NCBI GenBank assembly: GCA_030267565.1
Contig: BRXU01000019.1
Coordinates: forward strand, 1,910,501 to 1,974,500
Origin: Pleodorina starrii
Taxonomy: Eukaryota; Chlorophyta; Chlorophyceae; Chlamydomonadales; Volvocaceae
Reading direction: 5' to 3'
Length of the DNA stretch: 64,000 nt
In this document: in pieces, positions 44,801-56,379 of the stretch
Layout: every line of letters starts with the position of its first letter
How positions within the stretch are numbered: position 1 is the stretch's first letter
Translations under genes and position numbers: made by a program
Notes under the pieces: generated by a model
Databases searched by the model: none
What the model was told of the DNA's origin: nothing
Seen by the model: only the letters and a program-made list of their open reading frames with translations

Positions 44801-47800
44801 CACCTGCCTGCCCACCTGCCCGCCCACCTGCCTGCCCACCTGCCTGCCCACCTGCCCGCCCACCTGCCCGCCCCCCTCCCCGCCCACCTGCCCGCCCACC
44901 TGCCCGCCCACCTCCCCGCCCACCTGCCCGCCCACCTGCCTGCCCACCTGCTCGCCCACCTGCCTGCCCACCTGCCTGCCCACCTGCCTGCCCACCTGCC
45001 TGCTCACCTGCCCGCCCACCTGCCTGCCCACCTGCCCGCCCATCTGCCTGCCCACCTGCCTGCCCACCTGCCCGCCCACCTGCCTGCCCACCTGCCCGCC
45101 CACCTGCCCGCCCACCTGCCAGCCCACCTGCCTGCCCACCTGCCTGCCCACCTGCCAGCCCACCTGCCTCCCCACCTGCCTGCCCACCTGCCCGCCCACC
45201 TGCCCGCCCACCTGCCTGCCCACCTGCCTGCCCACCTGCCCGCCCACCTGCCTGCCCACCTGCGCGCCCACCTGCCTGCCCACCTGCCTGCCCACCTGCC
45301 AGCCCACCTGCCAGCCCACCAGCCAGCCCACCTGCCTGCCCACTTGCCTGCCCACCTGCCTGCCCACCTGCCTGCCCACCTGCCCGCCCACCTGCCTGCC
45401 CACCTGCCTGCCCACCTGCCCGCCCACCTGCCTGCCCACCTGCCAGCCCACCAGCCTGCCCACCTGCCCGCCCACCTGCCCGCCCACCTGCCTGCCCACC
45501 TGCCCGCCCACCTGCCCGCCCACCTGCCTGCCCACCTGCCTGCCCACCAGCCCGCCCACCCGCCAGCCCACCAGCCCGCCCACCTGCCTGCCCACCTGCC
45601 TGCCCACCTGCCTGCCCACCTGCCTGCCCACCTGCCTGCCCACCTGCCTGCCCACCTGCCTGCCCACCTGCCTGCCCACCTGCCTGCCCACCAGCCTGCC
45701 CACCTGCCTGCCCACCAGCCAGCCCCCCTGCCTGCCCACCTGCCCGCCCACCTGCCCGCCCACCTGCCTGCCCACGTGCCTGCCCACCTGCCTGCCCACC
45801 TGCCCGCCCACCTGCCCGCCCACCTGCCTGCCCACCTGCCTGCCCACCTGCCCGCCCACCTGCCTGCCCACCTGCCTGCCCACCTGCCTGCCCACCTGCC
45901 TGCCCACCCGCCTGCCCACCTGCCTGCCCACCCGCCTGCCCACCTGCCTGCCCACCTGCCAGCCCACCTGCCTGCCCACCTGCCTGCCCACCTGCCCGCC
46001 CACCTGCCTGCCCACCTGCCAGCCCACCTGCCCGCCCACCTGCCTGCCCACCTGCCTGCCCACCTGCCCGCCCACCTGCCTGCCCACCTGCCCGCCCATC
46101 TGCCCGCCCACCTGCCGGCACCCCTGCCCGCCCACCCGCCCGCCCACCTGCCTGCCCACCTGCCCGCCCACCTGCCTGCCCACCTGCCTGCCCACCTGCC
46201 TGCCCACCTGCCTGCCCACCTGCCTGCCCACCTGCCTGCCCACCTGCCTGCCCACCTGCCTGCCCACCTGCCTGCCCACCTGCCTGCCCACCTGCCCGCC
46301 CACCTGCCTGCCCACCTGCCTGCCCACCTGCCTGCCCACCTGCCCGCCCACCTGCCTGCCCACCTGCCTGCCCACCTGCCGGCCCACCTGCCTGCCCACC
46401 TGCCTGCCCACCTGCCTGCCCACCTGCCTGCCCACCTGCCTGCCCACCTGCCCGCCCACCTGCCTGCCCACCTGCCTGCCCACCTGCCTGCCCACCTGCC
46501 TGCCCACCTGCCAGCCCACCAGCCCGCCCACCAGCCTGCCCACCTGCCTGCCCACCAGCCTGCCCACCTGCCTGCCCACCTGCCTGCCCACCTGCCTGCC
46601 CACCTGCCTGCCCACCTGCCTGCCCACCCGCCTGCCCACCTGCCTGCCCACCTGCCTGCCCACCTGCCTGCCCACCTGCCTGCCCACCTGCCTGCCCACC
46701 TGCCTGCCCACCTGCCTGCCCACCTGCCCGCCCACCTGCCTGCCCACTTGCCTGCCCACCTGCCTGCCCACCTGCCTGCCCACCTGCCCGCCCACCTGCC
46801 TGCCCACCTGCCCGCCCACCTGCCTGCCCACCTGCCTGCCCACCTGCCTGCCCACCTGCCTGCCCACCTGCCTGCCCACCTGCCTGCCCACCTGCCTGCC
46901 CACCTGCCCGCCCACCTACCTGCCCACCCACCTGCCCACCTGCCTGCCCACCTGCCTGCCCACCTGCCTGCCCACCTGCCTGCCCACCTGCCCGCCCACC
47001 TGCCCGCCCACTTGCCTGCCCACCTGCCTGCCCACCTGCCTGCCCACCAGCCCGCCCACCTGCCTGCCCACCTGCCTGCCCACCTGCCCGCCCACCTGCC
47101 TGCCCACCTGCCCGCCCACCTGCCTGCCCACCTGCCTGCCCACCTGCCTGCCCACCTGCCCGCCCACCTGCCCGCCCACCTGCCTGCCCACTTGCCTGCC
47201 CACCTGCCTGCCCACCTGCCCGCCCACCTGCCCGCCCACCTGCCTGCCCACCTGCCTGCCCACCTGCCAGCCCACCTGCCTGCCCCCCTGCCCGCCCACC
47301 GGCCTGCCCACCTGCCTGCCCACCTGCCCGCCCACCTGCCCGCCCACCTGCCCGCCCACCTGCCTGCCCACTTGCCTGCCCACCTGCCTGCCCACCTGCC
47401 TGCCCACCTGCCAGCCCACCATCCTGCCCACCGGCCTGCCCACCTGCCCGCCCACCTGCCTGCCCACCTGCCCGCCCACCTGCCTGCCCACCTGCCTGCC
47501 CACCTGCCTGCCCACCTGCCCGCCCACCTGCCCGCCCACCTGCCTGCCCACTTGCCTGCCCACCTGCCTGCCCACCTGCCTGCCCGCCCGCCCGCAGAGG
47601 CTGAGCAGCGGCGTCAGGACCTTCGGGATCAGCGACTGAGTCGGCTAGAGCGGGAGCTGCCCCTCTCCAGGAGTCTGTACGGCTGGATCACGGAGATGAA
47701 GGCGGCGGGGCGCTTCCGGCGGCGCGTGCTGGGGCCGCTGCTGATGGAGATGGTGCCGGTGCAGAACCCCGTGTGGGCTGCGCAGCTGGAGTACATCGTG

Positions 47801-50800
47801 GGGAAGGCCAACCTGGGGATGGTGGTGTGCGAGGACATGTGGGTACAGGGGGGGTGGGGGTGGGCCGGTGGGCCGTGGGTCGGATGTGGACGAGAGCGTG
47901 TGTGTGGGGGGGTGGGGGGGGGTGGGGGGGGCGTTCGCGCGTGCGCAATGCAGAGCGGCGCGCGTGCGTGCGCGCTCGGGTGGGTGGGTGTGTGGGTGGG
48001 GGAGTGTGTGGGTGTGTGTGTGGGTGTGTGTGTGTGGGGGGGGGTTGTGAGGCAGCTACCCAGGACGGCGAGTGGGTTGGCTAGTGGGTCGTCGCCGACA
48101 TCGACGCCGGTCGTCGCGCCCCTCGCTGCGCCGGCAGGGCAGACGGCAGGCCGGGACCACCCGTAGGGATCTCCCCCCCCCCCGAGCACGCAATCGGCCC
48201 CCACCCCAACGGCCGACCCCCACCCACCCGGCTGACTGAACCGCCATCGCTTCGCCCCGCCTCGGCCTCGCCTTTCCACCAACTCCGTCCCCCCATACCC
48301 AACCGCCGCGCCTTCCTTGTCTCCCAACCGCAGGGAGGACAACAACATGATTCAAACGTGGGTTCAGCAGCAGCAGCGGCAGCGCCGCGGCGGCTGCAAA
48401 GCCAACAAGCTGCTGTTCCTAAAGGACGACGGCGCGCCGCCGCCGCAGGGCTACCCGCAGGGGCACGCCTCGCAGTACAGTGCGTACGACATTACGCACA
48501 CGGTCGACCAGCTGTTTGAGGCCACCTCGGAGCTGGTGAAGGATGCGCTGCGGCTCACCAGCAGCATTCACACCGCCTACGTGGGAACGGAGTGAGTGCC
48601 TGGGTGGGGGGTAACTGTGGGTGGGGGGTAACTTTGGGTTGGGGGTAACTCCGCTGAGCACCAACAGCAGCGGTGACAGCCTCGCCGGGGGCTCCCCCCC
48701 ACTGCCCCCCCTGCCCCCCCCCTTGCCCCCCCCTTGCCCCACTGCCCCCCCCTGGCACTGACCTCGCTGCCTCCGTGTGCCGGCCCTTGGGTCCGCCCCC
48801 AGCCGCACTCTGCAGGCCGGCCTCCTCAACCAGCTGCTGTCCAGGACCCCGATCCGCCGGGTGCTGAGTCCCCGGGTGGTGGCCACAAGTGGAGCCTCGG
48901 AGTACAACTCCTCCCACAAGTGGACCAAGCTCACGGTGGGGTGGGTTGTGGGGGGGGGGTGGGGGTGGGGGTGGGGGAGGGGGTGGGGGCGGGGGGGGCG
49001 GTGGGGGTGGGGGTGGCGTGGGGGGTGGGGGTGGGGGTGGGGGTGGGGGTGGGGGTGGGGGTGGGGGTGGGGGTGGGGGTGGGGGTGGGGGTGGGGGTGG
49101 GGGTGGGGGTGGGGGTGGGGGTGGGGGTGGGGGTGGGGGTGGGGGTGGGGGTGGGGGTGGGGGTGGGGGTGGGGGTGGGGGTGGGGGTGGGGGTGGGGGT
49201 GGGGGTGGGGGTGGGGGTGGGGGTGGGGGTGGGGGTGGGGGTGGGGGTGGGGGTGGGGGTGGGGGCGGGGAGTGATATGCTCCTTTATATCAGGGGGTGG
49301 GGTGTGGGGTTAGGGCTGGGTGTGCCGCCTCGCGGGCGGGCGGCCGGGCGCCGAAGAGAGGGGCGCCTGTCGCAGAGCGAGAGGGGGAGAGGGGTCAAAA
49401 GCCAGTCCCGATTGTGACATTGGGCCCGAGGGCCACCGACCCACGGGTCACTGGCCACCCCAACCCCGCCCAACCCCGTTTGTGCTCCATTCTTCCGTTT
49501 CTGATTCTCCGCCACCTTCTCGCCCCCTCCGGCCGCAGGACTTGCCACGAGCCCAGCTGCTGAATGAGGATGCCGTACAGGACCAGGGAGGGGCGGGGGC
49601 GCAGCAGCTGGCGGCATTGCGCCAGGTGGGCTGTATTGGCTGCGGGGGGGGCTCTGTAGGGGGGGAGGGAGGGGCCCTGGAGGGATTAGGAAGCAAGGTA
49701 CCGCAGCGGAGGGACGTAGGCGACGGAGGATCGAACGGCCCGCTCTGCCTGTACAACCTCCTCTCTGCCAAGACAAAGCCTCTGGTCCTGGGTCCTGGGT
49801 CCTGGGTCCTGGTCCCACCACCACATTCTGGTCCTGATCCTCATACGTGCCGCGCGCCCGCCTGTTGCCGCCACCCCCCCCCCTCCCTCCATCCCCCCCT
49901 CCATCCCTCCCTCCATCCCTCCCCCGCTGTCGGACTGACCTAAAATCTCTCTCCCTCCCCTCCCTTCCACTCCCTCTCTCTCTCCGTTACGACCAGATTG
50001 ACCTACTCTCCCTGCCCCTCGTCCCCTCCACCCCCCACCCCTCCACCACTCCCAACCCTCCCTTCCTCCCTGCCCGCCTCCAGGCCAAGTCCTCCGCGGA
50101 GGCCGAGGCGCAGCGGCTCGCCGCCTCCCTGAACCGCCACAAGGCCCAGGAAGCCGCACTGCAGCAGGAGAAGACGCAGCTGCAGAACGAGCGGCGGCGG
50201 CTGGAGAAGAGGTACGGGGGGGGGAGTGATACCGCAGCGGAGACGAAGATGGCGTTAGCGAACGGACCCAGAACCCAGTAATACTTACCGAACATACCTG
50301 TAACCTTACCGAGCTGAAAATACGCTGCGACCGCGTCGCCGCCAGACCACGGCGGGGAGGGGGGGAGGGGGGGAGGGGGGCAGGGGGGGAGTCAGGGAGT
50401 GATATGCTCCATTATATGACATGAGACGCTGCGGACGTTGTTGGCCAGGCTGCTGCAGATGGGGGGGGCGGGCCAGAAGACAGCCCGAACGAGCGGGGGA
50501 CGGAAAGGGAAGGGGGGTTGGGGGTATAGCGTATAAGTAGAAGCTGTCTCCCCGGACGACGCGAGCTGACCGGCTGGCATGGTGGCGCAAGAGGGCTATC
50601 CATTCTGGGATAGGTCGCGGAGGCCCCCACCCCCTCCGCCCGGCGGGGGAAGGGGGGAACGGTCAGGAGGTGCGTACTGCGGCGGGCGCTGCGGGAGAGA
50701 GAGAGAGAGAGGGGGGTGCTGGGTGAGGGGCTGAGGGCTCATGGTGACGCAGGGGCCTGGCGCGGCAGCGGGCGGGGTTCGATTAGGCGAGGCGGGGCGG

Positions 50801-53800
50801 GGCTCGACGAGGCGGGGCGGGGCGGGGGGGGGAGAGGTTGGTGACTGGTGAGTGAGTGAAGCCGACCCGGGGCTGCTCGAACGCGTGTCGTGTGTTGGGG
50901 GCCGCAGCTGCTGCAGGGGCCGCACGGGCGCTTCCCCCCGGCGCTCCCTCGATCTTGCCTTGGGACGTCCCAAGGCCTCCAGGTGCTCCGATTGATCAAC
51001 TGACGCCCTTTTGCTCTCCCGTACCCCCCCCTCTTTCTCCCCCACACACACGCACACGTGCGCACATGCACGGCACCCATACACACGCACACGCACACAC
51101 AGCGCCGCGGACCTGGCCCGCCGTGAGAGGGACCTCGCCGCCCAGTTGGCTCGTCGGGAGGCTGCCGGTGACCCGCTGGCTACCGCGGGGGCGCTCCGGG
51201 GGGCGCTGGTGGCGGACGCGGAGGAGATGCTGCGACTGGTGGGTTGGGGGGCGTGGGGGGCGTGGAGGGAGGGGCGGGTTTGTCTGCTTGTGCGGCGCGG
51301 AAGGCCAGGTGCCCGCTCCGACGTGCCGCAAGTCACCCGGCTGGGTCCGCCTGCTCTGCTCTGCCCAGCCTGCACCTGCACCTGCATGGAGCCCCTGGCC
51401 GGGACACATCTGCCGTTGGGGCTCCGTTGGGGCTCTGTCCATTCTCAAACCTCTGGACGGGGGAGGCCGCGTGCCGTTTGTGGGGGACCTCCCTCAACCT
51501 CCGACCCCCCCGCCACCACCACCGCCACCGCCACCGCCACCGCAGCCCACACCGCACCGTCCGAGGGTCCCGTTGCTCTACACAACCCCCTAAACCCCCG
51601 CACACACCCACCCCCACCGCCACCCGACTCAGGCCGAAACAGCCCGGCAGCTCATCGCCGCGCAGCACCAGCACCTCCGCCGCCAGGCGGTTTCGGAGCT
51701 GTCCCTGGCAGCCGCCTCCAACGGCCTGGCGCCGCTGCAGCAGGCGGTGCGGCGCGCGGAGGCGGGGCTGGCGGCGGTGGAGGGGGAGGCGGCGGGGGCG
51801 GCGAGGCTGGTGCAGCGCGCCCAGGAGAAGCTGCGTCAAGATGAGGAGCGGCTGCGGGAGGAGTTGGGAGGGGGCGGGGCGGAGCCCGATGCGGCGCTGC
51901 GGGCGGCTTGGGCGGAGTGGCCGGAGGACTCGGGGGCGCTGCAGCAGCTGATGGCGGAGAAGGAGGCGGAGATGGAGGCGGCGCAGGCGGTGGGGCGGGG
52001 GAGGGGGGGGGGGAGGGGCCGGGGGCGGGGGGGGGCGGGGGAGGGGGGGTGAAGGAAAGATACCGCAGCGAAGCGACGGAGACGGGGTTAGCGAGCCGAC
52101 TCAGGACTGAGGACTCAGCCACACTAGGGGACGGGAGGGGGCAGGAGGGGGCGAAAGGGGTCGGCGGAGGGGGGGCAGAGGGGGGGGCGGAAAGGGGGGA
52201 AAGGAGGGGGCGGGGAGGTCTGGGGAGGGGTGGGGGTAGCGCTCCTTTTGAGGCAGGTGGGAAAAGGTGCCGGTGGGAATTGGGAGGAGGGACACCTTGC
52301 TTCGCCGGACTGGTTTCCTTACCCCTGTTTGGCCCTCCCCCCCCCCCCCCGACCCCCCCCCGCTCCCCCCCCCCCCGCTTCCCTCCCCTCCCCGCCCCAC
52401 CCCCCCTGCCCGGCCCCCGCCAGTCCCTCCGCGGCGACGAGGTGGTGGTCATGGAGGCGTGGAAGCGGCGCGAGGGGGAGATAAGCAGGCTGCGTGAGGA
52501 GGCCGCGGCGGGGAGCAGCCAGGTGGCGGCGGCGGAGGCGGATGTGGAGAATCGCAAGGTGGGCTCACGGCGGGAGCGGAGAGGGAGGAAGGAGGGGGAA
52601 GGGAGGAGGGGGAGGAGTGGGAGGGCCGCGTGGTCGCTGTTGTTGTTGTGGGGTTGGGCGGCGTGGGGGGAGGAAGGGGCCAAAGCCGGCGCGTGGTGGA
52701 GGGGGGAGGGCAGGTGCGAGCCTGCAGTGCAGTGCAGCGCAGTACAGCGCAGTGCAGTCCAGTGCAGTGCAGTACAGCGCAGTGCAGTCCAGTACAGTGC
52801 AGTACAGCGCAGTGCAGTCCAGTACAGTGCAGTACAGCGCAGTACGGGTGTGGCCGGGCCGGCTGCGGGCCTTGCCGCCCCTTAGGGTCCCTCCCCTCAA
52901 CCCCGCAAGCCCTTTCCGACATCATGCTGGCACCTGGTTGGGTTGGGTTGGGTTGCTGCGACCAGTGCCGATACCGCAAGGCGCCCTTACACCCCTTAAC
53001 ACTCCCTGAAACCCTGATCCTCTGCCCCTCCTCCCTCTCGCCCTCTGCCCCCCCTCCCGCCCTCTGCCCCCCCCCTCCCGCCCTCTGCCCCCCTCCCTCC
53101 CGCCCTCTGCCCTCCCCCTCCCGCCCTCTTCCCCCCTCTCTCCCGCCAGTCCGCCTGGCTCCCCGAGCTGCACCGGCACATGGAGTCCATCAACGGGGCA
53201 GTGAAGGGGCACTTCGCCGCCATCGGATGTGCGGGGGAGGTGGTGCTGCGGGAGGCGGGGGACGCGTTCGGGGAGTACGCGGCGGAGATCAGGTGCGGAT
53301 GGGGGGGCTTGCGGGAGGGGGTTGGGCAGCTGGAGCGTGTGGGGGCGGGGCGCATCACCGCCATCATCACTTCATTACCACCCTGCCCCCCCCCCCCGCA
53401 TGGACATGGACATGGACGTGGACGCGGGGATTCTTCGTTTTGTTTCGGTTCGTTTCGTTGGATTGTTGCGCCCTTCCCTCGCTCCCTGCAGCCTCGCTCC
53501 CCCACACGCCACCCCCTCCCATCCCATGAACCCCTCGCCTCCCCTCCCCCTCCCCCGGCGGCCCCCTCCGTCCCCAGGGTGCAGTACCGGCCCAACGAGC
53601 CCCTCCGGCCGCTCAACCGCAACCACCACAGCGGCGGAGAGCGAAGTGTCGCCACCATGCTGTACCTCATGGCACTGCAGGTGGAGGGGGGGGGGAGGGG
53701 GCTGGGGGGGAAGGGGGCTGGGGGGAATGGGGCTGGGGGGAAGGGGGCTGGAGGGAATGGGGCTGGGGGGGAAGGGGCTGGGGGGAATGGAGGGTTGGGG

Positions 53801-55621
53801 GTGAGATGGCCGGGTGGCGGACCGTGAGGAGTCGGCTCCCCACCCCACCACCACACCGGCCGAGCGCACAGGCCACCACGCGCGAGGGGCACTGTGCCCG
53901 GGGGGCCAGAGGGGCGAGGTGAGGGGCGGTAACTGCAAGCGGAGGTGTCCGCAGCCCGGGCGGATGTTCAGTGCCCGCCAGTGCCCGCCAGCGCTGCATG
54001 TCCAGTGGGGCTGTCATATTGCCCACAGGCGGACAGGCGGACTTTCGCCCCGCGGCACCTGTCGCCGCCGCCGCCGCCGCTGCTTCTGTCCCCAGTGCTG
54101 CCCGCCTGCCTGCCAGGGGAAGGGCGGGAGGGTTTCGGGGGGATTGTCCCGCTGCGGACCCTCACCTCACTAACCCCCAATCACCATCCCTGGTTTTCTC
54201 GTTCGTTGTTATCGTACTCGGACCGTTTTCGAGGCTTGGCCTGTGCGTAGGTAATTGCCCCTCCCACCACCACGACCCGACCCGACCCCCCCCCCACCAC
54301 CACCACCACCATCTCCACGCGCACCACCGCCTGCGTGCAGGGTGTGACCACGACCCCCTTCCGTGTGGTGGATGAGATCAATCAGGGAATGGACTCTAAC
54401 AACGAGCGCAAGGTGGGGGGGAGGGGGCGGGGGCGAGGGAGGTGGGTAAGGTGAGGTGAGGTGGAGGCCCATGCGGCGCCGCGGAGGGGGAGGAGGAGCA
54501 GGCGTGTGCGCGCGTGCGTGTGTGGTGTGTGCGCGTGTGTGCGCCGAGCAGCAGCGTCCGAGACCGCGCACCGACCCCCCCCTGATGATGCGCTCCCTCC
54601 CCCTCCTCCCCTCATGATGCGCTCCCTCCCCCTCCCCCCCTCATGATGCGCTCCCTCCCCCTCCCCCCCTCATGATGCGCTCCCTCCCCCTCCTCCCCTC
54701 ATGATGCGCTCCCTCCCCCTCCTCCCCTCATGATGCGCTCCCTCCCCCTCCCCCCCTCATGATGCGCTCCCTCCCCCTCCCCCCCTCATGATGCGCTCCT
54801 CGCCTCTTCCCCCCCTTCCTTTCTTTGTGCGTCATGAGAGATGAGCGAGATGGAGACCACCTGACCCTGATATTGAACCCACCATCAACGCTAGACAGAG
54901 ACCAGGAAGAGGCCCACAGCGTGCTCCCCCCACCTTGCCCTTCCCCCTTCCCTCCCTGTTTGCAAGTTTACCTCGTTTTTCTTTTGCAGTCTGGAAGGAT
55001 TCTTCTGAAACGTTACCGTTTACGGGCCCCGGCCTATACGTGGACAACCCTTTCCTTCCCTCCCCTTCCCTGCAACTCCCCTTCAGGTGTTCAACCTGCT
55101 GGTGGAGTGCAGCAGCCACCCCGACACGCCCCAGTGCTTCCTGCTCACCCCCAAGCTCATCGCCAACCTGCGCTTCAACGACCACGTGCGGGTCATGTCG
55201 CTCAAGTGGGCGCCCGCGGGGGCGTTGTGCGTGATGCCATCAGTGGCGGCGCAGCTGGCGGAGGAGGCGGAGGCACAAGCAGGCGGAGGAGGAGGAAGAG
55301 GAGGCGGAGGAGGCGGGGCGGCGGCGGCGCCTAGCCGGCCCCGGCAGCCGCGGGCGGGCGCCGCGCCGATGCTGGCGCAGCTGCCCTGGCAGCAGATGAA
55401 GGTGAGGGGTGGGGATGGGTGCGTGCGTGCTTGCTGGCTGGCTGGCGGGCTGGGGTGCGGATGCGGGTGCGGGATGCCGGGTCGCGGGCTTAGGTGTCGG
55501 TGCTGATGCCGCCGCGCGCCTTCCGCCTCAAGGCTCTTCTGCCCTTCCCAATCGCCTACCCCACCCAATCCCGCAGGGCCTCCTGCTGTACGGCCGCGCT
55601 GCTACGGCCGGCGAGGGCTAA
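35835..55621 (+). CDS. SMC5: SMC5, structural maintenance of chromosomes protein 5
   Basis: ATPase of the nuclear SMC5/6 complex in DNA repair and recombination. Exons: 35835-35966, 36606-36669, 37303-37361, 37657-38067, 38234-38371, 38787-38891, 39302-39447, 40002-40152, 40567-40728, 41028-41106, 47598-47838, 48334-48591, 48803-48935, 49539-49625, 50084-50211, 51103-51238, 51633-51989, 52424-52558, 53150-53292, 53578-53680, 54341-54412, 55087-55401, 55577-55621; all phases fit, about 1,199 residues. Walker A is [14 protein letters not shown] (split by an intron), Q-loop [14 protein letters not shown], hinge exon [19 protein letters not shown], signature [14 protein letters not shown], Walker [13 protein letters not shown], then [11 protein letters not shown]. 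Long coiled coils flank the hinge. The head carries a Gly/Asp-rich insert (residues about 130-165), and the end has a Gly-rich insert plus a short extra exon. The signature has His where SMC5 usually has Gln. ATG 35943 is an alternative start. Confidence 0.93.
37072..37101. repeat. (GT)n microsatellite in SMC5 intron 2
   Basis: About 14 GT units with one GA interruption. Confidence 0.85.
39066..39108 (-). repeat. Copy of the short hairpin repeat (GGAGTGATATGCTCC)
   Basis: The minus strand reads GTCAGGGAGTGATATGCTCC, then TTTACATAAAAATGAGTCAC. It lies in an SMC5 intron, antisense to the gene. Confidence 0.8.
40793..40838 (+). repeat. Degenerate copy of the dispersed intronic element
   Basis: GGAAAGTAGCAGCGGAGCG, then ACGGACGGAGACGACG; 65 bases after the donor at 40729. 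Weaker match than the others. Confidence 0.4.
41183..41322 (+). repeat. Two adjacent copies of the dispersed intronic element
   Basis: First copy GAAGATATTCGCAGCGGAGG (from 41184). Second copy begins GGTAAGAAAACCGATGCCGC (from 41231) and continues through AACCCATTCAATACTTGCC to ACCTGTTACCTCACCGATAG. The tail resembles that of the copy at 50216-50312. They lie 75-215 bases after the donor of the intron that holds the large minisatellite. Confidence 0.75.
41594..47593 (+). repeat. 6-kb minisatellite, 12-bp unit, filling an SMC5 intron
   Basis: About 500 units of CACCTGCCTGCC or CACCTGCCCGCC, the two forms interspersed with rare variants (CCAGCC, CCGGCC). The unit length is strict: apart from a few 4-bp steps (near 41695-41725 and 43430-43475) the 12-base register holds for kilobases. 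The array sits in the 6.5-kb intron between exons 41028-41106 and 47598-47838 and runs to within four bases of the acceptor. Since 12 is divisible by three and the unit has no stop codon in any frame, all six frames stay open; the very long open frames here are an artefact. The sense strand is C-rich, the template strand G-rich. Confidence 0.97.
48951..49266 (+). repeat. (GGGGGT)n hexanucleotide repeat in an SMC5 intron
   Basis: About 40 perfect units from 49021, preceded by a degenerate stretch. It starts 15 bases after the donor at 48936. The sense strand is G-rich, so DNA and pre-mRNA could form G-quadruplexes. Confidence 0.95.
49268..49298 (+). repeat. Copy of the short hairpin repeat
   Basis: GGGGAGTGATATGCTCCTTT, then ATATCAGG; directly follows the (GGGGGT)n tract in the SMC5 intron, sense orientation. 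Confidence 0.75.
49690..49733 (+). repeat. Copy of the dispersed intronic element
   Basis: GAAGCAAGGTACCGCAGCGG, then AGGGACGTAGGCGACGGAGG; 65 bases after the donor at 49626 of SMC5. Confidence 0.75.
50216..50312 (+). repeat. Longest copy of the dispersed intronic element
   Basis: Starts GAGTGATACCGCAGCGGAG only about ten bases after the donor at 50212, continues GGCGTTAGCGAACGGACCC, then CAGTAATACTTACCG and CATACCTGTAACCTTACCG. It defines the likely extent of the element, near 90 bases. Confidence 0.75.
50391..50430 (+). repeat. Copy of the short hairpin repeat
   Basis: GTCAGGGAGTGATATGCTCC, then ATTATATGACATGAG; SMC5 intron 50212-51102, sense orientation. Confidence 0.8.
52048..52112 (+). 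repeat. Copy of the dispersed intronic element
   Basis: GTGAAGGAAAGATACCGCAG, then CGAAGCGACGGAGACGG and GGTTAGCGAGCC; 60 bases after the donor at 51990 of SMC5. Confidence 0.75.
52724..52848 (+). repeat. Period-5 GCAGT repeat with 30-bp higher order
   Basis: Units GCAGT, CCAGT, ACAGT, GCAGC and ACAGC alternate, and a block of six units recurs three to four times. Lies in the SMC5 intron after exon 52424-52558. Confidence 0.85.
53686..53805 (+). repeat. Imperfect GGGGCTGGGGGGAA repeat in an SMC5 intron
   Basis: About seven units of 15-16 bases starting just after the donor at 53681; strongly G-rich on the sense strand. Confidence 0.8.
54581..54801 (+). repeat. 29-30-bp minisatellite, eight units, in an SMC5 intron
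   Basis: Each unit is TCATGATGCGCTCC followed by a CCCTCCCCCTCC-type tract of slightly varying length. Lies in the intron after the Walker B exon. Confidence 0.9.
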
Positions 55622-56379
55622 GGGCTGAGATACCTACGTGCTGGCCCGGAGTGAGCGCCTTGCCGGGCGCCCTTGCCTGCCGGAGACACAACACGGCCGC
55701 AGACACTCGTAGCGGACCGCCGGACTTGCCCCACTTGAACCCCCTTCGTGCAGCCGAGAGCGCCGATGGCACCCCTCGGGAAGGCCTGGGCATACGGTAG
55801 CCCACGGCGGTACCCCCACCTCCCTGCGATGCTGGAGGTGCGGTGCAACAGCGGTGGATGGGCTCCGGGGTGGTGTCATGGCCGGAGTGTGGGCAACCGG
55901 CACATTATGACTTGTGCCAGGCGAACTGCTGCAGAGGCCGGAATCCGGCTTTGGCGCGCTGAGCGGGGCGCTTCCGAATGGGGTACTTGAGCAGAGCAGA
56001 CCCAGCGGCCGCCGCCACTGCCGTTTGACTCCCGGCACATTGAGTTGGCCGCTGAGTGCCAGCTGCCAGTGGAGTGTGTTGTGGCCACACCCCTTGTTGA
56101 TGTTGTTGTTGTTATGGATGATGATGTGGTGGTGGTGGCAACAGTTGGTGGGCTCCAGAAGACCCTGAAAAGGGTAAACGAGCCGGGCGGGAGAGATGGC
56201 CCTTCGTGCACTGCACTGCACTGCGCTGCACCCAATTGTGTTTTACAGCATCCGGTGTGCTACCCCCAGCGGCAGCAACGCACGCGGGTCTAGCGGTATG
56301 TTTGAAGTCGTCAGTCACGTCTCGTATAGCACGGCGAGCGGATGCAGCGTTATTTGCATGACACCATGTGCCGTGTGGG
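55622..56379. other. SMC5 3' region and intergenic sequence
   Basis: Between the SMC5 stop codon and the 3' end of the LINE. No coding exon or RNA gene is visible. A run of TGTTGTTGTTGTTATGGATG stands near 56101 and a GCACT repeat at 56205-56230. No clear TGTAA signal for SMC5 was found. Confidence 0.45.

Noticed and set aside
41594..47593. CRISPR array
   Set aside because: Direct repeat without unique spacers, in a eukaryotic intron.
41310..48166. Open frames of 800 to 2,200 codons on both strands (Pro/Ala/Cys-rich or Gly/Gln-rich)
   Set aside because: They follow from a stop-free 12-bp repeat whose length is a multiple of three. SMC5 exons on either side join in phase across this stretch as an intron.
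48734..49417. ORFs of poly(Gly-Val), poly(Gly-Trp) and poly-Gly
   Set aside because: Translations of the (GGGGGT)n intronic repeat.
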